Source: Pseudocalidococcus azoricus BACA0444
GTDB taxonomy: Bacteria > Cyanobacteriota > Cyanobacteriia > Thermosynechococcales > Thermosynechococcaceae
Assembly (NCBI RefSeq): GCF_031729055.1
Contig: NZ_JAVMIP010000008.1
Location: forward strand, 57,877 to 121,876
Reading direction: 5' to 3'
Length of the DNA stretch: 64,000 nt
Each line of letters opens with the position of its first letter. Positions within the stretch are counted from its first letter, which is position 1. The translations under genes were made by a program, and so were the position numbers. This document shows, piece by piece, positions 22,103 to 31,616 of the stretch. Under the pieces are notes generated by a model. That model ran no database searches and was not told where the DNA came from. It saw only the letters and a program-made list of their open reading frames with translations.

Positions 22103-22846
22103 TTAGTACTGAATTTGTAAAGTCACCGTGGCTTCCACCTGTTGTTCTCCGGCAATGACTGGGGTTGGTGGGGCCGCATCAGCCGTGGTCGCAACACGCA
22201 TCATCATTGGGTTAGGGGGGGGCATTGGGGGAGTAGCATTGTTAATTTGAATGCCAATAATTTGCTGGGGCTTGAGACCAAGGGTATTCAAAACAACACT
22301 GGCCTGGGCCTGGGCATCGAGGGTAGCCCGTTGGAGAGCAACTTTTTGGGCCGCAGAAAACTGGCTATCGGCTAGGATCAGGCTGACATTTTCAATCGTG
22401 GTGGCCCCAGCTTTGATGGCTGCATCTAAAATCGTGCCAGTGGATTCAGTGCTAGTGGTAAAGCTGACAGTATTCCGAGCCGTATATCCCCTTAAAATCC
22501 GTTGATTGTTGCTGTAGTCGTAGTTGGGGGAAAGATTAATCCCAGTGGTTTGGAGCTTACTAACATTATTGGCTTTCAAAACATTGACAACACTATTCAT
22601 CCGGCGGGCAACTTCGGCCTGGGCATCGGTGGCGGTTTTAGCCTGAATTTCAACCCCTAATGTCACCTGGGCCTGGGTGGGAGTTACAGCCTCTTTGCCA
22701 CGGCCTGTCACAGTCAGAGTACGGATCATCTCTTGGGCAAAAGCCACCGGAGTTATTAAACCAATGAAGGCAGCCATAATCGGAATAACCAGTAAGTTCT
22801 GGGGCCGAAATCTGGGGGAAAGAGCCTGGGAAGCAGTTTGTTTCAT
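22103..22846 (-). CDS. SIMPL-domain (DUF541) periplasmic protein
   Basis: 247 residues from ATG 22846 (MKQTASQ); the longer upstream reading runs into an IS fragment. A signal peptide ([20 protein letters not shown]) is followed by the SIMPL/DUF541 fold: [50 protein letters not shown] and a Pro/Met-rich insert before the final strand ([11 protein letters not shown]). The family is exported or outer-membrane associated, and its molecular role is unknown (oxidative stress links in some bacteria). The IS fragment immediately upstream may have replaced its original promoter. Confidence 0.87.
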   Translation of the reverse strand: MKQTASQALSPRFRPQNLLVIPIMAAFIGLITPVAFAQEMIRTLTVTGRGKEAVTPTQAQVTLGVEIQAKTATDAQAEVARRMNSVVNVLKANNVSKLQTTGINLSPNYDYSNNQRILRGYTARNTVSFTTSTESTGTILDAAIKAGATTIENVSLILADSQFSAAQKVALQRATLDAQAQASVVLNTLGLKPQQIIGIQINNATPPMPPPNPMMMRVATTADAAPPTPVIAGEQQVEATVTLQIQY

Positions 22847-22989
22847 AGATGATGCAGAGTTCTTAAAGGAATTAGCTTCAATGTGCCATATTGCCGACCA
22901 CACTGTTTACACAGGAAACGCTGTTTGCCGTTGTGGATATGATCGTTCTTGACGGTATGGTGAGATTGGCAGCTTGGGCATTCAGGCAT
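22843..22989 (-). pseudogene. IS1-type transposase N-terminal fragment
   Basis: A 48-codon frame beginning [21 protein letters not shown] and containing CKQCGRQY, i.e. the InsA zinc ribbon (CPSC...CKQC). After that the family similarity stops and the frame runs into the start of the SIMPL gene, overlapping its ATG by 4 bp. It is a different copy from the one at 21599-21871, and no rest of the element is seen. Confidence 0.75.
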
Positions 22990-23295
22990 AGATTAAGGGT
23001 GCAAGTGACTTCAGCTTTGATTTTTCCAAGTCTATCATTACCTTTAGGGTTCTACCCACTACTAAAAGCATCTATAGCAGTCGGTCTTCATTTGTGAGAA
23101 TGACTGATCATCAGAAGCCTTGGTAAAGAATCCCCCCTCGTTGAGCCTAGGATAAAACCAAAATTTTGCAGGGATAGATAATCCTGGGCTATTCTTACGA
23201 ATCATTACTGTTTACTATATCAGACTTTTACTTCACTACCTCAAGTTTGGCAGGATTCCAATATTCGGTTCCACCATCCCGTGATTGTGCAACGC
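22990..23295. other. Intergenic stretch with dispersed repeat
   Basis: About 300 bp without a supportable gene between the IS1 fragment and an oxidoreductase fragment. It contains copy 2 of the dispersed repeat (23171-23219). Short open frames here have no ribosome site or family similarity. Confidence 0.5.
23171..23219. repeat. Dispersed ~48-bp repeat, copy 2
   Basis: Matches 1-49 at 46 of 49 positions in the same orientation. Located in a decayed stretch between two IS remnants and the oxidoreductase fragment. Confidence 0.7.
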
Positions 23296-23454
23296 CTAGA
23301 TTGGTATGCCTTGACGCACCATACAATCAGCCGCAGTCGCACTGGCCACAGATACCTTAACTAAAATGTCCTTGGAACCTGATAATGGCTTTTGAACATC
23401 CTCCACTTGCATAACATCCGGGGAACCATATTGCTGACAAACAACCGCTTTCAT
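23296..23454 (-). pseudogene. Truncated zinc-type alcohol dehydrogenase/quinone oxidoreductase
   Basis: On the minus strand ATG 23454 opens MKAVVCQQYGSPDVMQVEDV...LVKVSVASATAADCMVRQG, the GroES-like N-terminus of the MDR family (MKAVV-x-YG-P-vl, then iLVkV-aa-vn--D). The frame stops after 52 codons (TAG 23298-23296), where an intact protein has about 300 more residues. No continuation is found downstream. It is a decayed gene remnant. Confidence 0.75.
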
Positions 23455-23569
23455 AGAAAATTATTACCAATCCAGGATTGAACCATTGACCCTCCAGTCA
23501 TTCTCTCCTGATGCTTGACAAAAGGGGCTATAGTTTGAAATGATAAACAATGCCTAATAAATAGTTTAT

Positions 23570-23641
23570 GCGGGTATAGCTCAGTGGTAGAGCGCAACCT
23601 TGCCAAGGTTGATGTCGCGCGTTCGAATCGCGTTACCCGCT
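23570..23641 (+). tRNA. tRNA-Gly (anticodon GCC)
   Basis: A 72-nt cloverleaf: acceptor GCGGGTA/TACCCGC, D-arm GCTCAGTGGTAGAGC, anticodon arm CAACC-TTGCCAA-GGTTG (anticodon GCC), T-loop TTCGAAT, discriminator T. CCA is not encoded. Confidence 0.95.
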
Positions 23642-23778
23642 TTGATTAAAGAACATAATTGTTATTCTTACTCTCCCAGCGGATTAATAATCTCGCGGTT
23701 AGCTTGGCAACTGACAGCCGATCTGTACCTGCATGGGAAAGTCTGCTATTTCTAAAAGAAAAGTTGGCAATTATTCCT

Positions 23779-25050
23779 ATGACGGATCTGCTCAAGGAAG
23801 AGAAAGTCTTACCTTACCCCAAATTATTGCTCTATGCGGCTGGCGTGGGTCTGCTTGGTGGACTCCTCGCTACTTTATTCTATTTAGCTATGAAATTAGG
23901 TTTTTCCCTATTATGGAATGAATTACCTGGGCGGGCAATTCTACCAACCTGGGATCAGTTGCGCTATCGCGTCTGGATCATTGCCGGAATTGGCGGCTTA
24001 TTGGTGGGCCTGGTTGTCAAATATATGGGGGCAGCAGGAGGACTAGCGGGGGCAGTTCAGGAACTTCACGAAAAAGGCAAGTTAGATTACACAAAACTCC
24101 CAGGCACAGCTTTGGCCTCTTGGCTCTCCCTAACTGTGGGGAGTAGTGCTGGGCCAGAAAGTCCTCTAATTGATATTAACGGGGGTGTGGGGAGTTGGAT
24201 CGCTGACCGCCTCAAGTTATCCACTCGAGATGCCCGGATTCTCACCTTCTGTGGCATGGGTGCGGGCATGGGGGTCTTTTTCTCTGCACCATTGGGGGCC
24301 GCCCTCTTTGTTTTAGAAATTCCCCATCGGCGGGGCCTGGAGTTTTGTGAGGCCATTATTCCTACCTTAATGTCCGCTTTCATGGGTTTTGCGGTCTTTC
24401 GTTGTGCCACAGGGGTGACTTTTGGCGGTATTTATGACTTTCCACCCTATGAACAGTTGCGTCCGATTGACATTGGCTCAGCCATACTTTTGGGCATTAT
24501 TGGGGCTGGAGTAGGGCTATTATTTCTGGGAATTGATTTTATAATTCAACGCTTGGTAACTCCCTTACGGAATCGTCCTTTACTGCTCATTACCTTAGGG
24601 GGATTAGCCTTTGGTCTGATTGCGATGGCTTTTCCGATTACCCTGTTCTATGGTGAGGCCCAAATCCAAGAAATTCTTGATACGGGGATGCGCTATAGTG
24701 CTTGGCTTTTGTTTTTAATTGCAATCATGAAGATGCTCGCCTTAAGCTTATCCCTACAGTCTGGGTTTAAGGGTGGAGTTGTCTTTCCGGTGTTTTTTGT
24801 CGGGGCCTGCGTGGGTATGGGGGTACATCAACTAATACCGGGAATTCCTCTGTCCGTAGCCCTAGTTTGCATGATGGCGGCGATTGGAGTATCAATCGTA
24901 AATGCTCCCATGAGTATGATCATGATTCTGAGTACCATTTCCCACACCAGTATTACCCCCCTGATTACGACTGCAACTCTCACTAGTTTCATTCTGACTC
25001 AGGAGTTTTCCATTGTTCCAACTCAACAGTGTCGTCAAGATTTACATTGA
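23779..25050 (+). CDS. ClC-family chloride channel/transporter
   Basis: About 423 residues from ATG 23779 (MTDLLKEEK); an in-frame TTG at 23659 would add 40 residues before the first span. There are ten or more membrane spans and the family selectivity segments: GSSAGPESPLI (GxGxGPE-type), GMGAGMGVFFSAPLGAALFVLE, and GFKGGVVFPVFFVGACVG. CBS domains are absent. ClC proteins move Cl- (or other anions) as channels or H+-coupled exchangers; at the usual gating site the sequence reads GPE. Monocistronic and directly after tRNA-Gly. Confidence 0.9.
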   Translation: MTDLLKEEKVLPYPKLLLYAAGVGLLGGLLATLFYLAMKLGFSLLWNELPGRAILPTWDQLRYRVWIIAGIGGLLVGLVVKYMGAAGGLAGAVQELHEKGKLDYTKLPGTALASWLSLTVGSSAGPESPLIDINGGVGSWIADRLKLSTRDARILTFCGMGAGMGVFFSAPLGAALFVLEIPHRRGLEFCEAIIPTLMSAFMGFAVFRCATGVTFGGIYDFPPYEQLRPIDIGSAILLGIIGAGVGLLFLGIDFIIQRLVTPLRNRPLLLITLGGLAFGLIAMAFPITLFYGEAQIQEILDTGMRYSAWLLFLIAIMKMLALSLSLQSGFKGGVVFPVFFVGACVGMGVHQLIPGIPLSVALVCMMAAIGVSIVNAPMSMIMILSTISHTSITPLITTATLTSFILTQEFSIVPTQQCRQDLH

Positions 25051-25078
25051 GTGCAATGACTTGCGTTTCCCTAATTCC

Positions 25079-25564
25079 CTAAGGACACTCGCCAGGAACT
25101 GCGCTGCCACTACTGGGAGGGGAGACCTTTAGGACTGTGGCCGTGGTCGTTGCAAGAATAGCCGTTGTATTGGCATTAGCGCAGCCCGTAAATGCTGACA
25201 GGCCAGCCTCTTTAGGAGTAACTTTATATTCTCCCAAAATAGATGTATTCTCTGTTATTGCAAAGAGATACTGTGGGGTCTCATTAGGAACATTAATTTC
25301 GAGTTCATTGATAGTTTGGGCAAAAGTTGGATTGTTTAAGCGGTAGGTTTGTTGAGCGCGATTAACGGCTCCAATATTACTCTGGGCTTGACTTTCTTTG
25401 GCTCGATTAGACATGGATAGCATAGATGGAAGAGCAATAGCTGCCAAAATTCCGATAATAATCACAACAGTTAGAAGTTCAATTAGGGTAAAGCCCGTGT
25501 TCGAGTTTAGGTAACCACACCATAGAATAGCTTTAGGCTGTAGATGTGAAGATTTCATGATCAA
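25079..25564 (-). CDS. Type IV pilin-like protein
   Basis: 161 residues with a prepilin signal: a leader ending NTG followed by FTLIELLTVVIIIGILAAIALPS, so cleavage before Phe and a Glu5 (FTLIE) as in pilins. The rest fits the cyanobacterial GspH/PilA-like group: NRAKESQAQSNIGAVNRAQQTYRL, a variable central part, and a C-terminal Thr/Ala/Ser-rich tail with a Cys pair (CANANTT...GECP). It could be a major or minor pilin. The neighbours are not pilus genes. ATG at 25558 is an alternative start. Confidence 0.88.
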   Translation of the reverse strand: MIMKSSHLQPKAILWCGYLNSNTGFTLIELLTVVIIIGILAAIALPSMLSMSNRAKESQAQSNIGAVNRAQQTYRLNNPTFAQTINELEINVPNETPQYLFAITENTSILGEYKVTPKEAGLSAFTGCANANTTAILATTTATVLKVSPPSSGSAVPGECP

Positions 25565-25671
25565 GTCCCCCGATGATGCCTTTATAGTTCCCCATCGTTG
25601 TCATAAAATTACACTGTTGCCTTAGCTTGATCATCCAGACTATCCCTAGCTAAGCATTTAGGGCTTTATTG

Positions 25672-26850
25672 ATGAAACTGGCTCAGTTACGTCACCAAGC
25701 AGGAGAGGGAGATTTAAGGGCTATTGCCTTACTGTTCAACCAGGCCCTAGGTCATAAAGGGATTCAAGTTAGTCCTAGCCTAAATTCTACAATCAATCCC
25801 ACCAATCTTATCTTAACCCTCCGGTCAGAAGTTCCTCCAGAAGCCCAGAGTAGCCTCACCTTAATCAGTCGCGAACTGTTAACTTGGCCCAATTTACCCG
25901 CAAAAATCCTCGAAATTCAGGCCAATTATCCAGGCCAGTCTGAAGAGCTTTGGCACTACCACTTGGATTTAACGGATCCAGAAACTTTACCTAACTTAGC
26001 CATGCCCGCCCAAGCCAGGTCCAAAATCTCGCCATCTCAATCATTACCTGTTCCCCAGGTTCAGTTAGCCCCCCCATCGACTGACGCGTTTGGGTTTCCG
26101 ATTCAACGATTAGATGCCCAGGCCTGGAAAACCATCGGCATTGGCGCAGTCTTGGCATTAATTCTGATTACTTTGCCATTTTTAACCTTTTTGTTTACCC
26201 CCTTAATTACCCTCGTTCATGAGCTAGGCCATGCCGCCTGTGGTTGGGTCTTTGGCTATCCGGCAATTCCTTCCTTTGACTTTATCTATGGAGGTGGGAT
26301 TACAATTCATGGGAGTCGCTGGTCGTTGTTGCTCTGGGCTATTTATGGGGGGTTGGGGTATCTGGCCTGGCTGTATCGTCACAATCGCTTGACCCTGATT
26401 AGCTTGGGAATATTTACGGTGCTTTACACAGTGTCGGCCTTCAGTCCAATTCACCAAGCTCTGTTTGTGGCGATGGGTCATGGCTTTGAATTGTTGTTTG
26501 CGGGCATTTTTTTGGATCGGGCCTTGGGTGGATTTGGCTGCCGATATCCCCTAGAGCGACCGCTGTATGCAATGGCTGGCATCTTTATTATTTTCTATGA
26601 TTTGCGATTTGCCTGGCGATTAATTTTTGACCCCATTGAGCAGGCCGTTTATCGAGAGGGAAAAGGTGGTTTGCTAGACCATGATTTTATCCGATTGTCC
26701 CAGGAATTTTTTCAGGTTGATTTAGCCATTGTGGTTGGTTTATTTTGGTGGCTCGTTCTTTTAACACCTGTGTTTATTGTTTGGCTCTATCGTTACCGTC
26801 AATTAATGCAGTTTGCCTTTGCACGTCTTTTTTTAGTCAAATCTGATTGA
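25672..26850 (+). CDS. Membrane zinc metallopeptidase-like protein (HELGH)
   Basis: About 392 residues from ATG 25672. The N-terminal 110 residues form a soluble domain with repeated strand/helix units (LRHQAGEGDLRAIALLFNQAL...GIQVS). Then come several membrane spans, the first with the zinc motif HELGH (residues 183-187) followed by AACGWVFGYPAIPSFDF. This resembles M50-type intramembrane proteases but is shorter and lacks an evident PDZ domain and DG motif. The substrate is unknown. The soluble domain plus M50-like core is common in cyanobacteria. Confidence 0.7.
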   Translation: MKLAQLRHQAGEGDLRAIALLFNQALGHKGIQVSPSLNSTINPTNLILTLRSEVPPEAQSSLTLISRELLTWPNLPAKILEIQANYPGQSEELWHYHLDLTDPETLPNLAMPAQARSKISPSQSLPVPQVQLAPPSTDAFGFPIQRLDAQAWKTIGIGAVLALILITLPFLTFLFTPLITLVHELGHAACGWVFGYPAIPSFDFIYGGGITIHGSRWSLLLWAIYGGLGYLAWLYRHNRLTLISLGIFTVLYTVSAFSPIHQALFVAMGHGFELLFAGIFLDRALGGFGCRYPLERPLYAMAGIFIIFYDLRFAWRLIFDPIEQAVYREGKGGLLDHDFIRLSQEFFQVDLAIVVGLFWWLVLLTPVFIVWLYRYRQLMQFAFARLFLVKSD

Positions 26851-26950
26851 TAACGATTGTCGTTTCTAAATTTTTATCAGTCAAAATAGTCTGAGTGACG
26901 CTATACTAATCAGTCTCTAGCCAATCTTAAATGAGTCGAATGATCTTAAC

Positions 26951-28075
26951 GTGAACGATTATTTTGCAACGGTGGCTCGGGGGCTGGAAACCTTGGCCGC
27001 TCAGGAATTAGCACAACTGGGGGCGAGTCATGTTGAACCTGGCTTTTGTGGGGTGTCATTTACAGGAGATCGGAAGTTACTCTATCGGGTTAATATCTGG
27101 GCCAGAATGCCCTTTCGGATTTTGGTTAAACTCTATGAATTTCCCTGTCAAGATGCAGATGAACTTTTTCAGGGGATGCAAAAAATTGATTGGTCGGACT
27201 ATCTCACGCCCGATCTGACCTTAGCCGTTAAGGCCACTGGCAAAAGTGAACGTCTAAACCATAGCCATTTCACCGCACTCCAGGCCAAGACGGCCATTGT
27301 TAAACAGCAACAGGCTCAATTTAATGATCGCTCCGATGTGGATGTTAAATCACCGGATGTCCAGGTTAGCATCCATATTGAACAGGGGACTTGTACCGTC
27401 AGTCTCGATAGTTCCGGGGAAAGTTTGCATCGACGGGGCTATCGACCAGCAGTGGGGGCCGCACCCTTGAAAGAGTCTTTAGCCGCAGCCCTAATTCAAC
27501 TCTCTGGCTGGCAACCTGAGCAAATGTTTTATGATCCTTTGTGTGGTTCGGGAACCTTACCTTTAGAGGCCTGTCTGCAAGCCTTAAACATCGCCCCAGG
27601 CCTGTATCGGGAAAAATTTGCCTTTGAAACTTGGCTGGATGCCGATATTCCTTTGTTAGAGCAACTGATTCGTGAGGCAGAAGTAAGTCAAAAAGATCGT
27701 TTAGTTGCACCAATTTGGGGAAGTGATGGAGATCAAGCGGTAATTCAACAGGCCCAGGCCAATGCTATCCAAGCCGAAGTCGCTAATCATGTTTATTTTT
27801 CTGTCGCTGAACTAGAGGATATTGCTCCGCCTGTGGATAGTGGTGTTGTCTTTTGTAATCCGCCCTATGGTGAACGGTTGGGGCAAGATCTGGATTTAGG
27901 TGCGTTTTATCAACGATTGGGCTATGTCCTTAAGTCCCGATTTAAGGGGTGGACGGCGTTTATCTTGAGTGGAAATAAAGAGTTATCTCAGTCCATTGGT
28001 TTAAAGTCGGCTCAACGCTTTGGGGTCTATAACGGGACAATCCCTTGTCAGTTACTAAAATATGAGTTGTATTGA
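26951..28075 (+). CDS. THUMP-domain 23S rRNA (guanine-N2) methyltransferase, RlmL-like
   Basis: 374 residues from GTG 26951. A THUMP RNA-binding domain (about 45-155) is followed by a Rossmann methyltransferase: FYDPLCGSGTLPLEACL (SAM-binding motif I) and FCNPPYGERLG (catalytic NPPY). This matches the N-terminal half of E. coli RlmKL (m2G2445), without the RlmK half, as usual outside gammaproteobacteria. Monocistronic. Confidence 0.87.
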   Translation: MNDYFATVARGLETLAAQELAQLGASHVEPGFCGVSFTGDRKLLYRVNIWARMPFRILVKLYEFPCQDADELFQGMQKIDWSDYLTPDLTLAVKATGKSERLNHSHFTALQAKTAIVKQQQAQFNDRSDVDVKSPDVQVSIHIEQGTCTVSLDSSGESLHRRGYRPAVGAAPLKESLAAALIQLSGWQPEQMFYDPLCGSGTLPLEACLQALNIAPGLYREKFAFETWLDADIPLLEQLIREAEVSQKDRLVAPIWGSDGDQAVIQQAQANAIQAEVANHVYFSVAELEDIAPPVDSGVVFCNPPYGERLGQDLDLGAFYQRLGYVLKSRFKGWTAFILSGNKELSQSIGLKSAQRFGVYNGTIPCQLLKYELY

Positions 28076-28116
28076 GTGAAAGTATTTCTAATTTTATTGG
28101 GTTGTGTAATTTCAAG

Positions 28117-28428
28117 CTATTTATGAATCACCTGTTGAATGGCTTGTTCCAATTGAACTTTTTCAAGGCTAGTAATCACAAACACTTCTTGGACAGACTT
28201 TCCTTTACGAGCAATTAGTTTGAATCCACCTATAATGGGCACAGAAACCCTTAACGTTAATTGAGGTGAACGCCCTCCACCTGGGCTAATGACGGCGGGA
28301 GTCAGTGTGGTAATTCCATCAATGGTAGCTAATCGCTCTAGGGTGACAATTAGGCCTTCGATATGGGTGGAGTGATTGAGGACAACTCGGCCTTTGGGAG
28401 GGGGAGGATTTTTACGTCCGGGTGCCAT
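28117..28428 (-). CDS. DUF2103-type conserved cyanobacterial protein
   Basis: About 103 residues from ATG 28428 (MAPGRKNPPPPKGRVVLNHS); a longer start would overlap the upstream gene. Conserved-looking blocks are RVVLNHSTHIEGLI, TPAVISPGGG and LTLRVSVPIIGGFKLIARKGKSVQEVFV, which I associate with the DUF2103 predicted metal-binding family. The function is unknown. It lies 4 bp downstream of the DUF3082 gene and forms an operon with it. Confidence 0.65.
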   Translation of the reverse strand: MAPGRKNPPPPKGRVVLNHSTHIEGLIVTLERLATIDGITTLTPAVISPGGGRSPQLTLRVSVPIIGGFKLIARKGKSVQEVFVITSLEKVQLEQAIQQVIHK

Positions 28429-28432
28429 TGCC

Positions 28433-28735
28433 TTAATCCTGGGAATCTTGGGGGGAAATAGATTTTGGCTGCAACATGAGTTGAATCCCCAGGCCAATCA
28501 AACCCAAGGCAGCGAGGCCAAATATGCCCGTGGCCATTGTTGATAGCCCCACCACAAGAGTGCGAATTGCAACCGAGAGACTTTGGGCAATTTGGCTTTG
28601 GCTATGCAAGGGATGGGTGGTAAAACTGTAGGCAATGGCCTGGGTGAGACGATACAGTAAAATACCCAACGTTCCAGCCACTAAGGCTCCAGTTAGACAG
28701 CGCAGGGGAGTGGTTGTTTCAGTCGGGCTGGCCAT
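28433..28735 (-). CDS. DUF3082 two-span membrane protein
   Basis: About 100 residues from ATG 28735. Two membrane spans (about 16-36 and 60-88) and the pattern LRCLTGALVAGTLGILLYRLT...RTLVVGLSTMATGIFGLAALGLIGLGIQL, which is typical of the cyanobacterial/plastid DUF3082 family. Function unknown, perhaps thylakoid associated. First gene of a two-gene leftward operon. Confidence 0.78.
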   Translation of the reverse strand: MASPTETTTPLRCLTGALVAGTLGILLYRLTQAIAYSFTTHPLHSQSQIAQSLSVAIRTLVVGLSTMATGIFGLAALGLIGLGIQLMLQPKSISPQDSQD

Positions 28736-28836
28736 CACAAACCTAGACAAAGATTTTTAGCTGCGGATAACTTACGATGAAAAGTACTCTTACCCTAGCA
28801 TTCCCAGGCCAGTTTTAGGCTCATCCCTTGCCCCTA

Positions 28837-31578
28837 ATGGAAATTACCTCAGTCGGTCTGAAAAATTTTAAGATTCACCAGGATCAACGCTTTGAGTTTC
28901 GGCCAGGAATCAATGCCATTTGTGGTGAAAACGGGGCCGGTAAAACCAGCATTATTGAAGCGGTGGCCTGGGTTTTATTTGATTACAGTGGTTACAACAA
29001 AAATGATTTGATCCGCAATGGAGCCAAGAGTGCCCAGGCCTGGGTCAATTTTATTTCTAGCTATGACGAGCGGCCCTATCGGATTCAACGCTGCACCACC
29101 AGAGGCTATGAAATTTACGATCCACAACTGCAACAAAATCTAGGCTTAAAAAATAGGGATGATATTACTCGCTGGCTGCGGCAACAATTGGGGATTACAG
29201 GGGATCTTTCCCTAAGCAACTTATTTGCGGAAATGATTGGGATTCCCCAAGGGACATTTACGGCCGACTTCTTGAAAAACCCAGAAGGACGTAAAAAAGT
29301 CTTTGACCCAATTTTACGAGTGGATGATTATAAAAATGCCTATCAAAAGGCTCTTGATCTCGAAAAGTACAGCCAGGCCCAGTTACAACGCAGCCAGCAA
29401 CAATTGGCCCTCTCTGAACAACAATTAGCGGATTGGGACACCCTCAAACAACAGGTCCAGTCCCTCCAGGCCACAATTACTGACCAAGAGCAGCAATTAA
29501 CCCAATTGACCCAACAGCGGCAAAGCCTAGAAAGCCAAGCCCAAGAACTCCAAACCCAGGCCGCACACCTACAAACCCTGACCCAAGACTATCAATACCG
29601 GCAACTAGAACTAACCAATATCCAAGCCCGACTCGAAGCCCAACAAGTCCAAGTTGCCGCCGCCGCCGCCGCCCAACACCTCTGCCAAAAACACCTCCCC
29701 GCTTACCAAGCCTGCCTTGAACTGAGTGCCACCCTGCAAACCCTCGAGCAACAACTCCAAGACCGCTCCCAACTTGAGCAACAATCCCAACAGATCCAGG
29801 CCCAACAGCAGCAAGCCACCATTCGACTCAGCCAACTGGAACTCCAACTGAGCCAACTCGCCGCCACCCAGACCCAAATTGCCGCGTTAGAACCCCTCTT
29901 ACCCCAACAACAAACCCTAGAGGCTAACCTACAGGCGATTCAACTGGAATTGACTACCCTCCAACAAGCGGCAGTAGATTACCAAGACCTATCCACCACC
30001 CAGGCCCAAATTCAAAAAACCTTAGCCACCTTAGACCAAGAAATTACCGCCTTAGCCGCCTTGAGAGCCATCGTAGTCAAACTGCCGGAGCTTGAGGCCC
30101 ATTCCCAACACCTCAACCAGCAACAACAGGAACGGGAACTCAGTCAAACGGTTCTGAATCAGTTAATCACCCTAGCAATCTTGGCCCAAACCCAACGGGT
30201 CGAACTGGAAGACCTGAACACCACCGCCCAAACCTATCTCCAGGCCTGGCCCGACTCATTACTGGGTAAAACCATCGTTACCCAAGCCCTCAGCCAAGGC
30301 CTGAGCCAATTCCAAGACCTTGATCAAAAGCTCCAGGAACTCACGGGCAGATTTCAAGCACAATCAGACTCGGCCGGTCTGGAGGATGCTTTAGCCCAGA
30401 TTCAAGCTCAACTGACCACAGCCCGCCAAGCTCAACTCCAATTGGCCACTCTCCCCGGCAAACAAGAACAACAACGCCAGTATCAAGCCCAACTCACAGG
30501 CCTGGAGAACCAACTGCGAAAAATCCAAGCCCGTCTCGCCCAACTCCCCGATCTGGAAAGCCAAGCCCAAGTCTTACGGGCAGAACTAGATGGCCTGGGA
30601 AACCCCCGCGCCCAAATCAAGCATCTGCAACAATCCTTAGGCGCAAAACCCCAATTAGAACAGGCCTACGAGCAGCAACAGGCCATGATTGCGGAGTTTC
30701 AAGAACAATCTCAAGAACTGGCCACTGCCCTAAACCGCCTCAACCAACTGGAACACCAACGACAAACCAAGCAACAGCAGTATCAACTCCAGCAACCTGG
30801 CTCACAAATTTATTTACAGCATCTCCACCTGGCCCAACAGCTACCATTCCTCCAAAACCAACTCGAAGATATCCAGTCCCAGCAGACCCAACTCTCTGAA
30901 AAAGCCGCCATTCTGCAACAGGAACTAACCCAGGCCCAGGCCACCTATGATCCAACTCAACTGGAGATCATCACTCGTGAAATTAACCAGGCCGAGAGTC
31001 AAATCAATCAACTTTTGGGTAGCCTCCCTCTGCAACGGGCCCAGTTCAGCCAACTAGAAACGGAACTCGCAACCCGCCTAGAGATCCATGACCGCTGGCA
31101 ACAATTACAAACCGAGGTTAACCGCCAAATCCAAATCGATCAATTTATTCAAACCAGTCGGCAAATTTTTAATCAAAGTGGACCCCGGATCACCCAATAT
31201 TACATGAGCAGTATTGTCCAGGTGGCAGATCAGCTTTTTCGGGAATTACTCAATCGGGCCGATGTGGCCTTGGCCTGGACAGAAGACTATGAAATTCGCG
31301 TCCAAGAAGAAGGACATTGGCGCGGCTTCAAGAGTTTATCCGGTGGGGAGCAAATGTGTGGGGCCCTGGCGATTCGCTTGGCCTTGCTGAAGGTTTTAGT
31401 GGAAATTGATATTGCCTTTTTTGATGAACCAACAACGAATATGGATGCCCAGCGCCGCTCTCAACTGGCAACGGCCCTAAGTAATCTGAGAAGTTTTCAG
31501 CAACTCTTTGTGATTAGTCATGATGATGCCTTTGAGCAGATGACGGAAAACATTATTCGGGTCAGCCGTTCCAGTTAG
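28837..31578 (+). CDS. SbcC/Rad50-like SMC-type ATPase
   Basis: About 914 residues from ATG 28837 (MEITSVGLKNFK). N-terminal Walker A GENGAGKTSI (about 31-40); a very long Gln-rich coiled coil (about 180-760); C-terminal signature LSGGEQMCGALAIRLALLK and Walker B IAFFDEPTTNMD. This is the Rad50/SbcC layout for DNA end processing or chromosome tethering. No CxxC zinc hook is seen in the middle, and no SbcD nuclease gene is adjacent, so it may belong to a separate cyanobacterial SMC-like group. Codon use in the coil is Gln/Leu dominated. Confidence 0.85.
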   Translation: MEITSVGLKNFKIHQDQRFEFRPGINAICGENGAGKTSIIEAVAWVLFDYSGYNKNDLIRNGAKSAQAWVNFISSYDERPYRIQRCTTRGYEIYDPQLQQNLGLKNRDDITRWLRQQLGITGDLSLSNLFAEMIGIPQGTFTADFLKNPEGRKKVFDPILRVDDYKNAYQKALDLEKYSQAQLQRSQQQLALSEQQLADWDTLKQQVQSLQATITDQEQQLTQLTQQRQSLESQAQELQTQAAHLQTLTQDYQYRQLELTNIQARLEAQQVQVAAAAAAQHLCQKHLPAYQACLELSATLQTLEQQLQDRSQLEQQSQQIQAQQQQATIRLSQLELQLSQLAATQTQIAALEPLLPQQQTLEANLQAIQLELTTLQQAAVDYQDLSTTQAQIQKTLATLDQEITALAALRAIVVKLPELEAHSQHLNQQQQERELSQTVLNQLITLAILAQTQRVELEDLNTTAQTYLQAWPDSLLGKTIVTQALSQGLSQFQDLDQKLQELTGRFQAQSDSAGLEDALAQIQAQLTTARQAQLQLATLPGKQEQQRQYQAQLTGLENQLRKIQARLAQLPDLESQAQVLRAELDGLGNPRAQIKHLQQSLGAKPQLEQAYEQQQAMIAEFQEQSQELATALNRLNQLEHQRQTKQQQYQLQQPGSQIYLQHLHLAQQLPFLQNQLEDIQSQQTQLSEKAAILQQELTQAQATYDPTQLEIITREINQAESQINQLLGSLPLQRAQFSQLETELATRLEIHDRWQQLQTEVNRQIQIDQFIQTSRQIFNQSGPRITQYYMSSIVQVADQLFRELLNRADVALAWTEDYEIRVQEEGHWRGFKSLSGGEQMCGALAIRLALLKVLVEIDIAFFDEPTTNMDAQRRSQLATALSNLRSFQQLFVISHDDAFEQMTENIIRVSRSS

Positions 31579-31616
31579 GGGCAGCTTTCGGACTAGCTGA
31601 TCACCAGATGTTTCGT

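Noticed and set aside
29611-30955. Long minus-strand frames under the SbcC-like gene
   Set aside because: They are shadows of the Gln/Leu-rich coiled coil; no ribosome sites or family similarity.
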